Notes under the pieces: generated by a model
Told to the model about the DNA's origin: nothing
Databases searched by the model: none
Seen by the model: only the letters and a program-made list of their open reading frames with translations
Part shown: one piece after another, positions 41,716 to 51,480 of the stretch
How positions within the stretch are numbered: position 1 is the stretch's first letter
Layout: each line of letters starts with the position of its first letter
Position numbers and translations under genes: made by a program
NCBI RefSeq assembly: GCF_026213295.1
Contig: NC_079418.1
Coordinates: 4,394,387 to 4,458,386 of the forward strand
Source of the DNA: Gadus chalcogrammus
Taxonomy: Eukaryota; Chordata; Actinopteri; Gadiformes; Gadidae
DNA: 64,000 nucleotides
Direction of reading: 5' to 3'

Positions 41716-43094
41716 CCTGAAAAAAAAAGTTTCAAAGGCTTGTAAGTCTGGGTTTGAAAACTCAACACCTTGTAAAAAAGGTTTTGCAACACTGAAAAAA
41801 GAGATTATAACCTGAAAAAAATTCAAACATCTGTAAACATGATTTTGTGTTATATTTTATCTTCATCATTTTCACCAACACATTTTCAAAGTCCAAACAA
41901 TTTCACCAGCGCATTTGCAGAGTTTCAAATCTGGCACCTTTCTAACAGTGTATTTCATTGTTTCCCGGTTTTGAAACCTTGTAAATGGGATTCTGCAAAC
42001 AGGTGTTCATACATTGAGAAATACGTTTTGAAAGGTTGTATATTTAGTTTTAAAAACATGTAAAGGTGTACGTTTACGCCATTGCAACGTATTTTTTCAG
42101 AACTGACTTTTCAGCATTGACTTTTCAGAGATTTGACCACACAGGCGCAAGCTTTGAGTCACGTGAATATTGGCAGTGTTCTGTCGCGCATATGTTTTGA
42201 AACTTCTGACAGTCAAGTCTGAAGAAAAAAAAAACGTTCCTGGGGGCGGGACCATTTAGCTTTAAACCTATTGGTTGCTCTCGGCTGACGTACATTCCAA
42301 TCACATTCTTGTCATCGGCAGAGCACTGTCAATCACGCACAGCCCGGTGAACGGCACGTGTACATCCTTCGTCCCTCCCTTATCCCCATGCGGGTGTTGG
42401 CGGATGGGGGAGTCTGGGCGGTGGACTGCGACGGCATGATAGTTGTCTGACCCCTTGGAATGTACTGACGTACATTCCAATCACATTCTTTTCATCGGCA
42501 GAGCACTGTCAATCACGCACAGCCCGGTGAACCGCACATGTGATTGGAATGTACGTCAGCCGAGAGCAACCAATAGGTTTAGAGCTAAATGGTCCCGCCC
42601 CCAGGAACGTTTTTTTTTCTCTTCAGATTTGACTGTCAGGAGTTTCAAAACGAGTGCGCGACCGAAAACTGCCAATATTCACGTGACTCAAAGCTTGCGC
42701 CTGTGTGGTCAAATCTCTGAAAAGTCAGTGCTGAAGTCAGTTCTGAAAAAATACGTATATTCAACCTTTCAAAACTTATTTCTCAATGTATGAACACCTG
42801 TTTGCAGAATCCCATTTACAAGGTTTCAAAACCGGGAAAAAATGAAATACACTGTTAAAACAGTGCCAGATTTGAAACTGCAAATGCGCTGGTGATATTG
42901 TTTGAACTTTGAAAATGTGTTGGTGAAAATGATGAAGAAGATAAAATAGAACACAAAATCATGTTTGCAGATGTTAGAATTTTTGTTAGAATTTTTTTCA
43001 GGTTATAATCTCTTTTTTCAGTGTTGCAAAACCTTTTTTACAAGGTGTTGAGTTTTCAAACCCAGACTTACAAGCCTTTGAAACTTTTTTTTGG
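41716..43094. mobile_element. Foldback element with ~560-bp inverted arms
   Basis: From CCTGAAAAAAAAAGTTTCAA (41716) the left arm to about 42310 is repeated in reverse from about 42540 to 43094 with high identity (for example GAAACCTTGTAAATGGGATT / AATCCCATTTACAAGGTTTC). The loop region carries an ~80-bp direct repeat, GACGTACATTCCAATCACAT, at 42287 and 42469. The sequence is rich in TTGTAAA/TTTCAAA words. No coding capacity; the target duplication is unclear because of flanking A/T runs. Confidence 0.85.
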
Positions 43095-43584
43095 TTGTTT
43101 TGCTGTTCGTCTGTCTCGTCCCCCAGATACAGGCTAAATCCCCGAATCCAGGTTCTTGTTTATTTAGATCACTAGACTGCTATTTAAATGCCTCTGATTA
43201 TTCTAAGAGTGTATATCCTACATCATGTGATATGTCCGGCTGGCCATATAATGCCGTACCCTGCACGAGAGCTGCTAGTTAGAACATATTCGTCGGTAGC
43301 AGAACTGTTAAGGCCTAAGCACACCGGCTTCGGCGCGTCAAAAAGTCTGCCCCCATTATTCTGGATGTACTAGCCCACACCGGCGCCGAATAAACGCGCG
43401 GCAGTGTTCCGTGCTGCGCCGCCCAACTAGTCTTCGAGCCAATGTTCTATTCCCTAGCGTCGCCGCCCCTGAAAAAGCGCTTTTTAAAAGCTGGTTTGTA
43501 CATCCCGGGTCCCGTAGGCACCTCCATATCTACTCCTCACCACTGGATGTTGCCCTCTTTCGTTTGTGAGAAACAATTACGAAA

Positions 43585-43761
43585 ATGGACGATGAGAGAC
43601 TAGTCGTCGAGGTGGAAAAATATGTCGAATTGTATTACCAAAGTTCCCGTCATTACAAAGACAACTCCAAAAAGGACATTGCCTGGCGAGCCAAAGCTCT
43701 GGAGATTGGCTCTTCAGGTGGAAATCAACAATGGTGGACTAAGTACCCAAACCATTAACCA
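43585..43761 (+). pseudogene. MADF/Myb-like protein of Harbinger, N-terminal fragment
   Basis: ATG 43585 opens a 58-codon frame: MDDERLVVEVEKYVELYY, then HYKDNSKKDIAWRAKALEIG, the first two helices of a MADF (Adf-1-like SANT) domain, followed by loss of similarity and a TAA. In complete elements this protein binds DNA and partners the transposase. The third helix and everything downstream are missing, so it is a deletion derivative (or exon 1 with a lost exon 2). Confidence 0.6.
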
Positions 43762-43845
43762 TAATGGGAAATAGACGAAATCAAGTCACATATAATCACA
43801 CCATGTAGAAACCAGATTACTTGTAATATATATTTTTTTATTTAA

Positions 43846-43960
43846 GGCAAGGCAACTTCATTTATATAGCATTTTTCATGCATGAAGCAGACTCAAAGTG
43901 CTTCACATAGAAACGTTCTCATACAATAAAATCAATAAGTAAAAGAAAACACAGGCAAAG
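43846..43960 (-). mobile_element. 5'-truncated L2 LINE 3' end
   Basis: Shares AAGGCAAGGCAACTT, ATTTATATAGCA and GCAGACTCAAAGTGCTTCAC with the 3' end of the intact L2 copy (31912-31981). Confidence 0.85.
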
Positions 43961-44135
43961 CTCAAAAATGCATTGTCATGTATTAACTGTCTCTCTGGTA
44001 TCAGATCATGCATTAACTGTCTCTCTGGATTTAAGGAAAAATAATATTAAGTGTCTCGAGCCCTCAAATAAAATACACTGGCTACTGAATCCAGCACAGC
44101 AATAACATCACTGTATTTATCCAGAGGGATAAAAA

Positions 44136-44136
<1 letters not shown>

Positions 44137-44205
<69 letters not shown>
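44137..44205. repeat. (AT)n microsatellite, 69 bp
   Basis: Pure alternating TA; self-complementary. Confidence 0.95.
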
Positions 44206-44208
<3 letters not shown>

Positions 44209-44269
44209 AAAAAGTATACCAGAGAGGGATAATAACTAGATTATAGGTCATCATGACTAGGCTACTCCA

Positions 44270-44475
44270 TACGGTTCTGCCATTGTACACTTCCTAGTGG
44301 CAAATTGAAATATTGGCCAGGATCTGCACGGAGCTCCTGGACCAGATTGTGGCATACCCCCTGTTCTTGTCTCCGTTCATTGATGGGGTGCACCCAAACC
44401 CTTAGTCTTCTCCTTGCCCGCCTACGGCGCAGCAGAAGAAGGGCAACCACCCTCTGTCTGGCAACAATTGTTCTG
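44270..44475 (-). pseudogene. HARBI1-like transposase N-terminal exon
   Basis: The minus-strand frame encodes a run of Arg followed by RLRVWVHPINERRQEQG and HNLVQELRADPGQYFNL, the conserved start of fish Harbinger transposases (compare RWWVHPILRTRKQRGEY in the copy at 21.0 kb). It ends within this exon; no catalytic DDE part is present between here and the left TIR. Confidence 0.7.
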
Positions 44476-44578
44476 TTGAAATAAAAATAACTCAATAAAA
44501 TGTAAAATAGCTTGTGTTCAATTAAAATGGATAACTACTGGCTGCATACATGTAAATGTCTGGCTATGTTAAGGCTAT

Positions 44579-44871
44579 TGTTACGGGCCCACATCAAACG
44601 TGTGAGCAGTTAACATAATAACGAAAAATGACAGATTTTTGGGAAAGAATAGTGTGTCGCTCTCTCTCTCAGCCTCGACATGGCGTCTGCCATGTCGAGG
44701 CTGAGAGAGAGAGCGAGCCATCTTGAAGTAGGCAGGCTTTTATACTTGGGAGGGCCGGCCTTTCATCAATCAGTGCTTCCGAAGGTAACGCCCAGTCTCC
44801 TCCTACTATGGGACATGGAGGCAGAGCAGCACAACCAAGCATAATACACAATATTATGTTCACCCGTAACA
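44579..44871 (-). repeat. 3' LTR of the Gmr1-like element, rearranged (293 bp)
   Basis: Begins and ends like the 450-bp 5' LTR (TGTTACGGGCCC ... CACCCGTAACA) but lacks about 180 bp of its middle, replaced by an inverted copy of CCATGTCGAGGCTGAGAGAG, giving a perfect 26-bp-arm hairpin at 44659-44714. Confidence 0.9.
44659..44714. other. Perfect hairpin in the 3' LTR, 26-bp arms, 4-base loop
   Basis: GCTCTCTCTCTCAGCCTCGA continuing to TGGC, loop GTCT, then the exact reverse complement. The 5' LTR has only the second arm. Confidence 0.95.
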
Positions 44872-44999
44872 CTCCCACCCTTAAAGAAATAAATTGGGGG
44901 TAGAATTTTTAATTTTTTTCCAAAAAAAACACATGTTACAAGTAATATTTACATAAGTGGATGAAGGAGGAAAGAAAAAAAAAAAGAAAATCATCCAAT

Positions 45000-46207
45000 T
45001 TATTTACACATTTTTCATAGGCCTACAAGACCTTTGCGCGTGAAAGTGCATCTGCCACGACATTCTCGCGTCCACGGATGTGTTTGATGTTAACATTGAA
45101 CGCTTGCAATATTAAGCACCAGCGCATTAACCGTTGGTTGTGATTGCGCATCCGGTCCAGGAAAGTTAGCGGGTTGTGATCACCGGATGCGCTGCACCAC
45201 CAACGTAAACCTCAAAGTGCTGAAGCGCCAACACCAGGGCAAGGGCCTCTTTCTCTATCGTGGAGTAGGCGCGTTGATGGCAGTTAAACTTTCGAGAAAA
45301 AAAACAAACAGGATGTTCCAGTCCGTCCTTACCACCCTGCATAAGTACTGCACCGGCTCCTACATCGCTTGCATCGACCGCGAGAACAAAAAGGGACAGT
45401 AAAGTTAGGCGCGGCGAGCACCGGAGCCGTTGTGAGCAACGCTTTTATTTGATTAAAGGCGACCCGACTCTCCTCGATCCATACAAAAGACCGCTTGGTG
45501 CTGAGGAGGTCAGTCAGAGGGGCGGCTACCACAGAGAATTTTTTGCAAAAGGACCTGTAATAGCCGACCATACCTAGGAAGCGTCTAAGTTCCCGACGAG
45601 TTGTGGGGGCAGGATATTTAAGAATGGACTCAACCTTAGGGTGCACAGGGCGCACTTCGCCGCCACCAACCACTTTGCCCAAGTACACAACCTTGGCTTG
45701 ACCAAACTCGCATTTTGCCAGATTTATTGTCAGATTCGCAGCGGACAATTTTTCAAACACGTCTCTCAGATGGATAACGTGAGAACACCAGGTGGCGCTA
45801 AACACTACCAATGGTCGAGGTACGCCTCACAGTTGGACAATCCAGCAAGAACGTGGTTGACCAACCGTTGAAACGTAGCTGGTGCATTTCTAAGACCAAA
45901 CGCCATGACAGTGTATTGCAAAAAACTGTCTGGTGTAACAAATGCGGATATTTCTTTAGCGCGCTCCGTCAGAGGAATTTGCCAATAACCTTTTAGAAGG
46001 TCAATCTTACTCACGTAAACAGCCGAGCCAAGGCGATCTATGCAATCGTCCATGCGTGGTAACGGGAAACTATCGGACTTGGTCACAGCGTTGACTTTTC
46101 GAAAGTCTGTGCAGAACCTCGAAGTGCCGTCTGGTTTTGGCACGAGAAGGCAAGGTGAACTCCACGGGCTGAAACTCGGCTCAGCAATATCATGGTCTAC
46201 CATGAAC
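45000..46207 (-). pseudogene. Gmr1-like pol: reverse transcriptase and RNase H, broken
   Basis: 46203-45805 encodes the front of the reverse transcriptase (SPCLLVPKPDGTSRFCTDFR, SFPLPRMDDCIDRLGSA, SKIDLLKGYWQIPL, FLQYTVMAFGLRNAPATFQ) and breaks exactly at the catalytic box: the frame reads YLDHW and stops where a YxDD motif is expected. 45811-45329 continues (NLAKCEFGQAKVVYLG, RRELRRFLGMVGYYRSFC). RNase H-like coding (YSTIEKEALALVLALQHFEV) lies at about 45330-45020 with a further shift near 45380 and a stop near 45170. The element cannot make a working polymerase. Confidence 0.85.
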
Positions 46208-47818
46208 TTAATTTATTTTTGAAGCTGGAGGCGTTTTAGTGTTGGCGCGGTACGGGTGTTGCTTAATTGGCCTGCTTTCCCCAACATCAATGTCGTGAGC
46301 AATGATTGTGGTACGACCTGGAACATCCGAAAACAAATTAATGTTAGAAGAAAAAAGAGAAATTAAATCATCACGTTCTGAATTCGGTAAATGTGAAAAG
46401 AAATGATCCAGATCCTCGAGGATTTCAGAGTTCCTCAATCTTCCCACGACCACCTCAGCGGCAGGATAACGAACCCCCTCGTCGTCAAGCGGAGGAGCAG
46501 CAGGTTCACGCTGCGGGGTTGTTGAAGTAGAGGCGGCAGGCCGACAGGTGACGGATAGAGCGGTGGCAACTTCAGCACCTGCCGTGCTGGACAGCGCCAC
46601 TGCTGGATCGATCGCACGCCTCACTACGGCGGGCGAGCTTTTAATGCAGGCGGGAGGTGTAATGTCAGAGTGATCCTGCTCACAGTAGCGTTTAAGCATA
46701 TTAATGTGACATAAACGAGATATTTTTCTCCGGTCAGGGGTAGCTATGACGTAGTTAACATCTCCAACACGTCTTTCTACGAGATAGGGACCGGTATTGC
46801 GTGGTTGAAGCGCGGAGCCGAGAATTGGAAGAAACACCATCACTTTATCACCATGTTTAAATACCCGGTGGACAGCCTTTTGGTCGTAACGCTGTTTCAT
46901 TCGTTTCTGAGTAACGCCAAGGTTTTCTTTAGCCAGCTCGCAAGCTCGACGGAGCCTTAAACAAATTTTAGTCACATAGTCAGACAGACTGCGGGGAGGA
47001 GATGATGTATTTTCGGTCAACATGGAGTCACTGAGCATTTTTAATGGGCCGCGTACCGTATGCCCGAAGACAAGCTCGGAGGGACTAAACCCCAAGGACT
47101 CCTGCACTAATTCACGCACAGCGAACAAGGCAAACGGAATACCTTCGTCCCAGTCACGCTCAAACTCGAGACAAAATGTGCGAAGCATTGATTTTAACGT
47201 TTGGTGGAAACGCTCGAGTGCGCCTGATGTCTGCGGATGATAACAGCTGGACGTTGTGTGTTTAATGCCTAGCTGTCCCATAGCCTGTTTAAACACGTTG
47301 GACATAAAATTAGTGCCCTGATCTGTCTGCACTATTTTCGGGAGGCCAAAAAGGGAGAAAAACCCCACGAGAACTGTAATGACAGCAGCTGCTGTGATTC
47401 TTCGGAGCGGTATAGCCTCTGGAAAACGTGTCAGCGTGCACATAATTGTAAGCAAATACTCCTTTCCGGACTTAGTCCGCGGCAACGGACCCACACAGTC
47501 GAGGATGACTCGTTCAAACGGTTCCGACGTGACGGGTATCGGCTGCAGCGGAGCTGGAGGAATCAGCTGATTAGGCTTTCCCGTAACCTGGCATACGTGA
47601 CATGTTTTGCGGTGTCTCGCAACGTCGCTCTTGAGACCGGGCCAAAAGAAATGGCGCAAAATGCGATCGGATGTTTTATTGATACCTAAATGACCTGCGA
47701 AATGGTGATCATGAGCAAGGCGTAAGATTTCATCTCGATACGGCATCGGGATGACAATCTGATTCTGAATCTGAGTAGAGAGAGAGGGATCATTTTTTTG
47801 TTCGCGACTGGGAGACAA
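46208..47818 (-). pseudogene. Gmr1-like pol: integrase and start of reverse transcriptase (536 codons open)
   Basis: Residues 36-76 carry the HHCC zinc module (H39, H43, C73, C76). The core follows with RVILDCVGPLP (Asp near 105), QTDQGTNF (Asp near 165) and GALERFHQTLK (Glu near 201), a complete D,D-35-E set. A chromodomain-free linker follows, with HGDKVMVFLP and GPYLVERRVGDVNY. The frame then enters the N-terminal reverse transcriptase text (DVPGRTTIIAHDIDVGESRP) and stops at 46208, where a one-base shift separates it from the rest. The upstream end is cut by the hAT element at 47827. Confidence 0.88.
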
Positions 47819-47976
47819 TTTAGGAACTAGGGATGCAAATTATCGAGTAATTCATTAATCGATTATTGTTTCATCTTATCGATCGATGATCGATTAATTG
47901 ATAAGCGGCAATTCTTCTGAGAAGCTGAATTTCCTTCTGAATGTGACACATTTAGGTGGTAATTCAACGAAGTCGT

Positions 47977-48084
47977 TTAGTTGTTGTACTTTAAAATACT
48001 TCCACATATTGTGCATTTGGCATCTTTGTCGTCATTAACCAACTTAAAGTGGCTCCATACTGCACTCCGTTTTGCCCTCTTCAT
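47977..48084 (-). pseudogene. BED zinc-finger fragment of a hAT transposase
   Basis: MKRAKRSAVWSHFKLVNDD then KDAKCTICGSILKYNN: the Trp-x2-Phe and C-x2-C half of a BED finger; the His pair and the rest are missing. Confidence 0.65.
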
Positions 48085-48124
48085 CGTGTCAGTGTCCCGC
48101 TTTTCGTTTGTCTTGTCCTGCCTT

Positions 48125-48614
48125 GTTCCAATACCCGTACTGTCCGTACTTACTAGCCAAAATTTGAGTACGCAGTACTCCAATTCAGATCCGGCGAAAA
48201 GAAGTATACTTCAAGGACCCGGATGCCGTACTCAAAACGGGCTAATCGTGAAGTGTGGATCGAAGGACACTCCCCGTACTCAACGGCAGCCTTCTTAGCT
48301 ACGTAGCAGAAGAGGCGGAGCCAGGCTGAGCCAAAGTCGGCGCATTTTCCACATAGCCTGCATTAATAGTCATTTTGTAGTTTTTATAGTTTTTATAGCT
48401 TTTTATAGCTGCTAGGCGTAAATAGTTCACCGTTCAAAGCGGGATGTTTATTGCGGGGGAGGAGCCACGGCGGCAGTCGTGATCGTAATTTCCGGTTAGT
48501 GCACCACGGAGTACTCGATTTGGAACAGCACTCACATCTGAAAAATTAACGTAGTAGCCAGTGCGGATAGTATACTTCCTTTAAGTATACTCATGGAAGT
48601 ACGGGTATTGGAAC
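48125..48614. mobile_element. MITE nested in the hAT element
   Basis: Inverted ends GTTCCAATACCCGTACT (48125) and AGTACGGGTATTGGAAC (ends 48614). It also contains inverted AAGTATACTTC words. No clear target duplication. Confidence 0.75.
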
Positions 48615-48787
48615 ACGGCACTGCTTTGCTTGTGTTCCCGCTTGTGTTCCCGCGTGTGCGTCAAGTACGTCTGGCGTCAGGTGCGCCCTCACGTGGACGG
48701 TTGGGGAATTACGGGTTAAAATGCGATTAATTGCAAGTAATTTATTTCAATCGAGTAATCTCTTATCGACAATTAATCGATAATCGA

Positions 48788-50641
48788 TTAATTGTTTGCA
48801 TCCCTATTAGGAACGCAAGGAATCGTAGATAGTGGAGCCGACTTCACAGACGTTTTACCACTAGCAGACAACATGGGATGAGCAATAAAGGTATCATAGA
48901 GATCGGAAAACTCATCCCTGCGTTCACGAACAGGGGTCTCTTTGGCTGTTTGCGCCATGGCGCGCGTAACAACAGTGGCGTGAAAAACCTCTGGGTATTT
49001 CCCAGCCACATCGTCAGGACATACACTTTGAGAAGCCGTAGTCACAACAGGGTTATGGGTTACAACAGGGTTAGGAAATACCTTCCCACCTGCCAAATCA
49101 TTCCCAAGCAAGAACGATACGTTCGCAATAGGGAGAGAGGGGCGTACGCCCACTTTTACAGTGCCGGTGACCAAGTCAGAAGAGAGTGAAATCTCATGTT
49201 GGGGCACATTCACAAATCCCATATCAAAACCCTGGACTAAGACACTCGCACCAACGTGGGACTTTTCACTGAAAGGCAGGACATTCTCTAAGATGAAACT
49301 CTGCGACGCAGCCGTGTCGCGAAGTATTTTAATAGGAATGCGTGCATTAGGCTCTTCGAGCAAAGTGACAAAACCGTCCGTAATAAATGGTGCAAAAGCC
49401 TGAGAAATACTCTCGTCTTTCCGAGACGTCAAAGGAAGTGTCGAAACACATAGACCCAAACCAGATTCAGTCCTAGATGAAGCTGTGGGGTTAGACTTGT
49501 TTTTACTTTTTAGCACATAACAGTCGGGAATCAGGTGGCCACGTTTTTTACAATATCCACAGACCGGGACATAACTTTTAGGGCCAGTCACTCCTCTATG
49601 CTCCGAAGTTGGAGTGCTTGCTGCTGCAGCGTCATTAAAAGGCCTAGGAGAACCTCTTAAATTATAGTTGCGGTTCTGCTGAAAGTTCAGAGGACCAGAG
49701 CTCGCGCCCCTATGCGCCAGCACGTAATCATCAGCCAGCACCGCTGCGCTGGATGCTGTCAAGTCTTTGTGCTCACTGACGAACGTGGCAACACTTTTCG
49801 GGAGACAGTTTTTAAAGTCCTCCAGAATCATTATATCACGAAGGTCCTCAAATGTTGTTATCTTCTGAGAGCTAAGCCAACGATCAAACAATAACTCTTT
49901 CTCCCGCATGAACTCGACGTGCGTGAGCGACTCAGACTTTTGGTAGTTGCGAAACTTCTGTCTGTACGCTTCAGGAACAAGTGAATAAACTCGCAAAACT
50001 GATTGTTTTACTTTTTCATAATCAGCGGCATCCTCTAACGACAGGGACGAGTAAGCCTGCTGCGCTTTACCCACAAAAACGCACTGCAACGTCATGGACC
50101 ACACATCTGGTGGCCATTTCAAAACCGTAGCGATTCTCTCAAAATGAGCAAAGAACTTATGCACATCCTTTTCGTTAAAAGGTGGGACAAGTCTTATATT
50201 ACGAGTGACATCAAAAGGCTGGCTTGAAATGCCAGATTCACAAGCTTTTAAATCCAATTCTTTTAATCGAATGGCTTGGGCGAGTTCCATATCTCGCATT
50301 CTAAGCTCGTGGTCTCTCTTCTCACGCTCTTGTACCATCTGTCTGTCTGCTTCGAGTAGTGTTCTTTCTCGCTCCCATTCAATCTCCTTTTCTCGCAACT
50401 TGAATGCCGCTTTGGTGAGCGTAGGTGTGATTGGAGGATCAGGGGCAGCCGGGGGTGTTACGTCTGTAAATATACCGAGACGGCCCAAAGCTTCCGTAAG
50501 ACTATCTAAAAGCTCTGCTTTAGATGGCCTACCCCGAACCTCTATTCTATAATGACCTGCAACTTTGACCAGATCATCCCGCGTCGCGCCAGAGAAGGCG
50601 TCGGGAGTTGGAGATTTAATAAACTCGTCTAAATCGAACAT
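48788..50641 (-). CDS. Gmr1-like gag-protease ORF, truncated by the hAT insertion
   Basis: The likely start is the ATG at 50641 (MFDLDEFIKSPTPDAF); an upstream in-frame ATG at 50776 lies in the leader. Order: a SAP-like helix pair near residues 15-45, a charged coiled-coil (REKEIEWERERTLLEADR), the retrotransposon gag core (HKFFAHFERIATVLKWP, QCVFVGKAQQAYSSL), a CCHC knuckle CGYCKKRGHLIPDCY, and an aspartic-protease block with ILRDTAASQSFIL. The expected active-site D-T/S-G reads DTA here, probably inactivating. The last residues before the stop come from the inserted hAT element. Gag would package element RNA; the protease would mature it. Confidence 0.85.
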   Translation of the reverse strand: MFDLDEFIKSPTPDAFSGATRDDLVKVAGHYRIEVRGRPSKAELLDSLTEALGRLGIFTDVTPPAAPDPPITPTLTKAAFKLREKEIEWERERTLLEADRQMVQEREKRDHELRMRDMELAQAIRLKELDLKACESGISSQPFDVTRNIRLVPPFNEKDVHKFFAHFERIATVLKWPPDVWSMTLQCVFVGKAQQAYSSLSLEDAADYEKVKQSVLRVYSLVPEAYRQKFRNYQKSESLTHVEFMREKELLFDRWLSSQKITTFEDLRDIMILEDFKNCLPKSVATFVSEHKDLTASSAAVLADDYVLAHRGASSGPLNFQQNRNYNLRGSPRPFNDAAAASTPTSEHRGVTGPKSYVPVCGYCKKRGHLIPDCYVLKSKNKSNPTASSRTESGLGLCVSTLPLTSRKDESISQAFAPFITDGFVTLLEEPNARIPIKILRDTAASQSFILENVLPFSEKSHVGASVLVQGFDMGFVNVPQHEISLSSDLVTGTVKVGVRPSLPIANVSFLLGNDLAGGKVFPNPVVTHNPVVTTASQSVCPDDVAGKYPEVFHATVVTRAMAQTAKETPVRERRDEFSDLYDTFIAHPMLSASGKTSVKSAPLSTIPCVPNRDANN

Positions 50642-50881
50642 GGCGGAAAAACAGCGAAAGAAGCAGCAGATTAGACCGGTAAAAAATTCACAAAAAGCGA
50701 GAAAAATGACAGACAGGGCTGGTAGCCTGACACACTGGGAAAAATCGAAATACTGGGTCAAAAACGCAATCCCCATAACGCGTCAAAAGGGTAAACAAAT
50801 AGGCGGACGCAGTAAAAACGTTTCCCCAAAAAAGACAATTTAAATGCGCAATCCCTGGGATAAACACGCAAAACATATTCT

Positions 50882-50899
50882 ATCCCGGACGAGCCCCCA
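50882..50899 (-). promoter_or_regulatory. Primer-binding site, tRNA-Pro type
   Basis: On the minus strand TGGGGGCTCGTCCGGGAT, the same 18-nt sequence used as a tRNA-Pro primer site in well-known gammaretroviruses, placed 4 nt inside the 5' LTR. Confidence 0.85.
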
Positions 50900-50903
50900 T
50901 TTA

Positions 50904-51353
50904 TGTCACGGGCCCAAATCAAACGTGTGAGCAGTTAACATAATAACGAAAAATGAAACAGATTTTTGGGAAAGAATAGTGTTCTGTTTATTTCCCAAAA
51001 GAGCCAAAACTTGCTTAACAGAAAAAATGCGAGACGGTTGCCACTAAAACAGAAGAAAAAACGCAACCGCTCCTAGATCAAAGATCAACAAAGATCACAA
51101 TTAATACAGACCAGTTTAACAAACGACTTCTAATTTAACCAAAACAAAAGCGTGCGACCGGCCAGCGTCTGCCATGTCGAGGCTGAGAGAGAGAGCGAGC
51201 CATCTTGAAGTAGGCAGGCTTTTATACTTGGGAGGGCCGGCCTTTCATCAATCAGTGCTTCCGAAGGTAACGCCCAGTCTCCTCCTACTATGGGACATGG
51301 AGGCAGAGCAGCACAACCAAGCATAATACACAATATTATGTTCACCCGTAACA
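50904..51353 (-). repeat. 5' LTR of the Gmr1-like element (450 bp)
   Basis: Reads TGTTACGGGTGAACATAATA at its start on the minus strand and ends GGGCCCGTGACA. A TATAAAAG promoter box lies at 51219-51226 (minus). Confidence 0.9.
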
Positions 51354-51359
51354 GCTATA

Positions 51360-51480
51360 TAGATGGATAGATAGAAAGCTACTTTATTGGTCCCAATGGG
51401 GACCAATAAAGCCATCCAGTAGCTCAATACAATAAATACACACAATAACAATTGGGAAAACAAAAGGTGACTGCACTATA
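51360..51480 (-). repeat. Fish LINE/SINE 3' tail with hairpin
   Basis: GATAGATAGAAAGCTACTTT then TTTATTGGTCCCAATGGGGACC: the common TTTATTG-GTCCC tail. 51383-51410 is a perfect 12-bp-arm hairpin. Confidence 0.6.

Larger units (their letters stand above)
47828..48806 (-). mobile_element. hAT element inside the retrotransposon, 8-bp duplication TTAGGAAC
   Basis: Ends TAGGGATGCAAATTATCG and GTTTGCATCCCTA; TTAGGAAC at 47820-47827 and 48807-48814. 979 bp including a nested 490-bp MITE. A BED-finger remnant on the minus strand shows it derives from an autonomous ZBED-type hAT. Confidence 0.93.
44579..51353 (-). mobile_element. Gmr1-like Ty3/Gypsy LTR retrotransposon, complete structure, TSD GCTAT
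   Basis: GCTAT flanks both ends (44574-44578, 51354-51358). On the minus strand the order is: 5' LTR, primer-binding site, gag with CCHC knuckle, aspartic protease, integrase, reverse transcriptase, RNase H, polypurine tract (TTTAAGGGTGGGAG at 44872-44885), 3' LTR. Integrase upstream of reverse transcriptase is the copia-like order that defines Gmr1-type gypsy elements. Broken by frameshifts, stops and a hAT insertion. Confidence 0.9.

Noticed and set aside
47720..48810. Protease or pol coding across the gag/pol gap
   Set aside because: This stretch is the hAT insertion; similarity to retrotransposon coding stops at both TTAGGAAC duplications.
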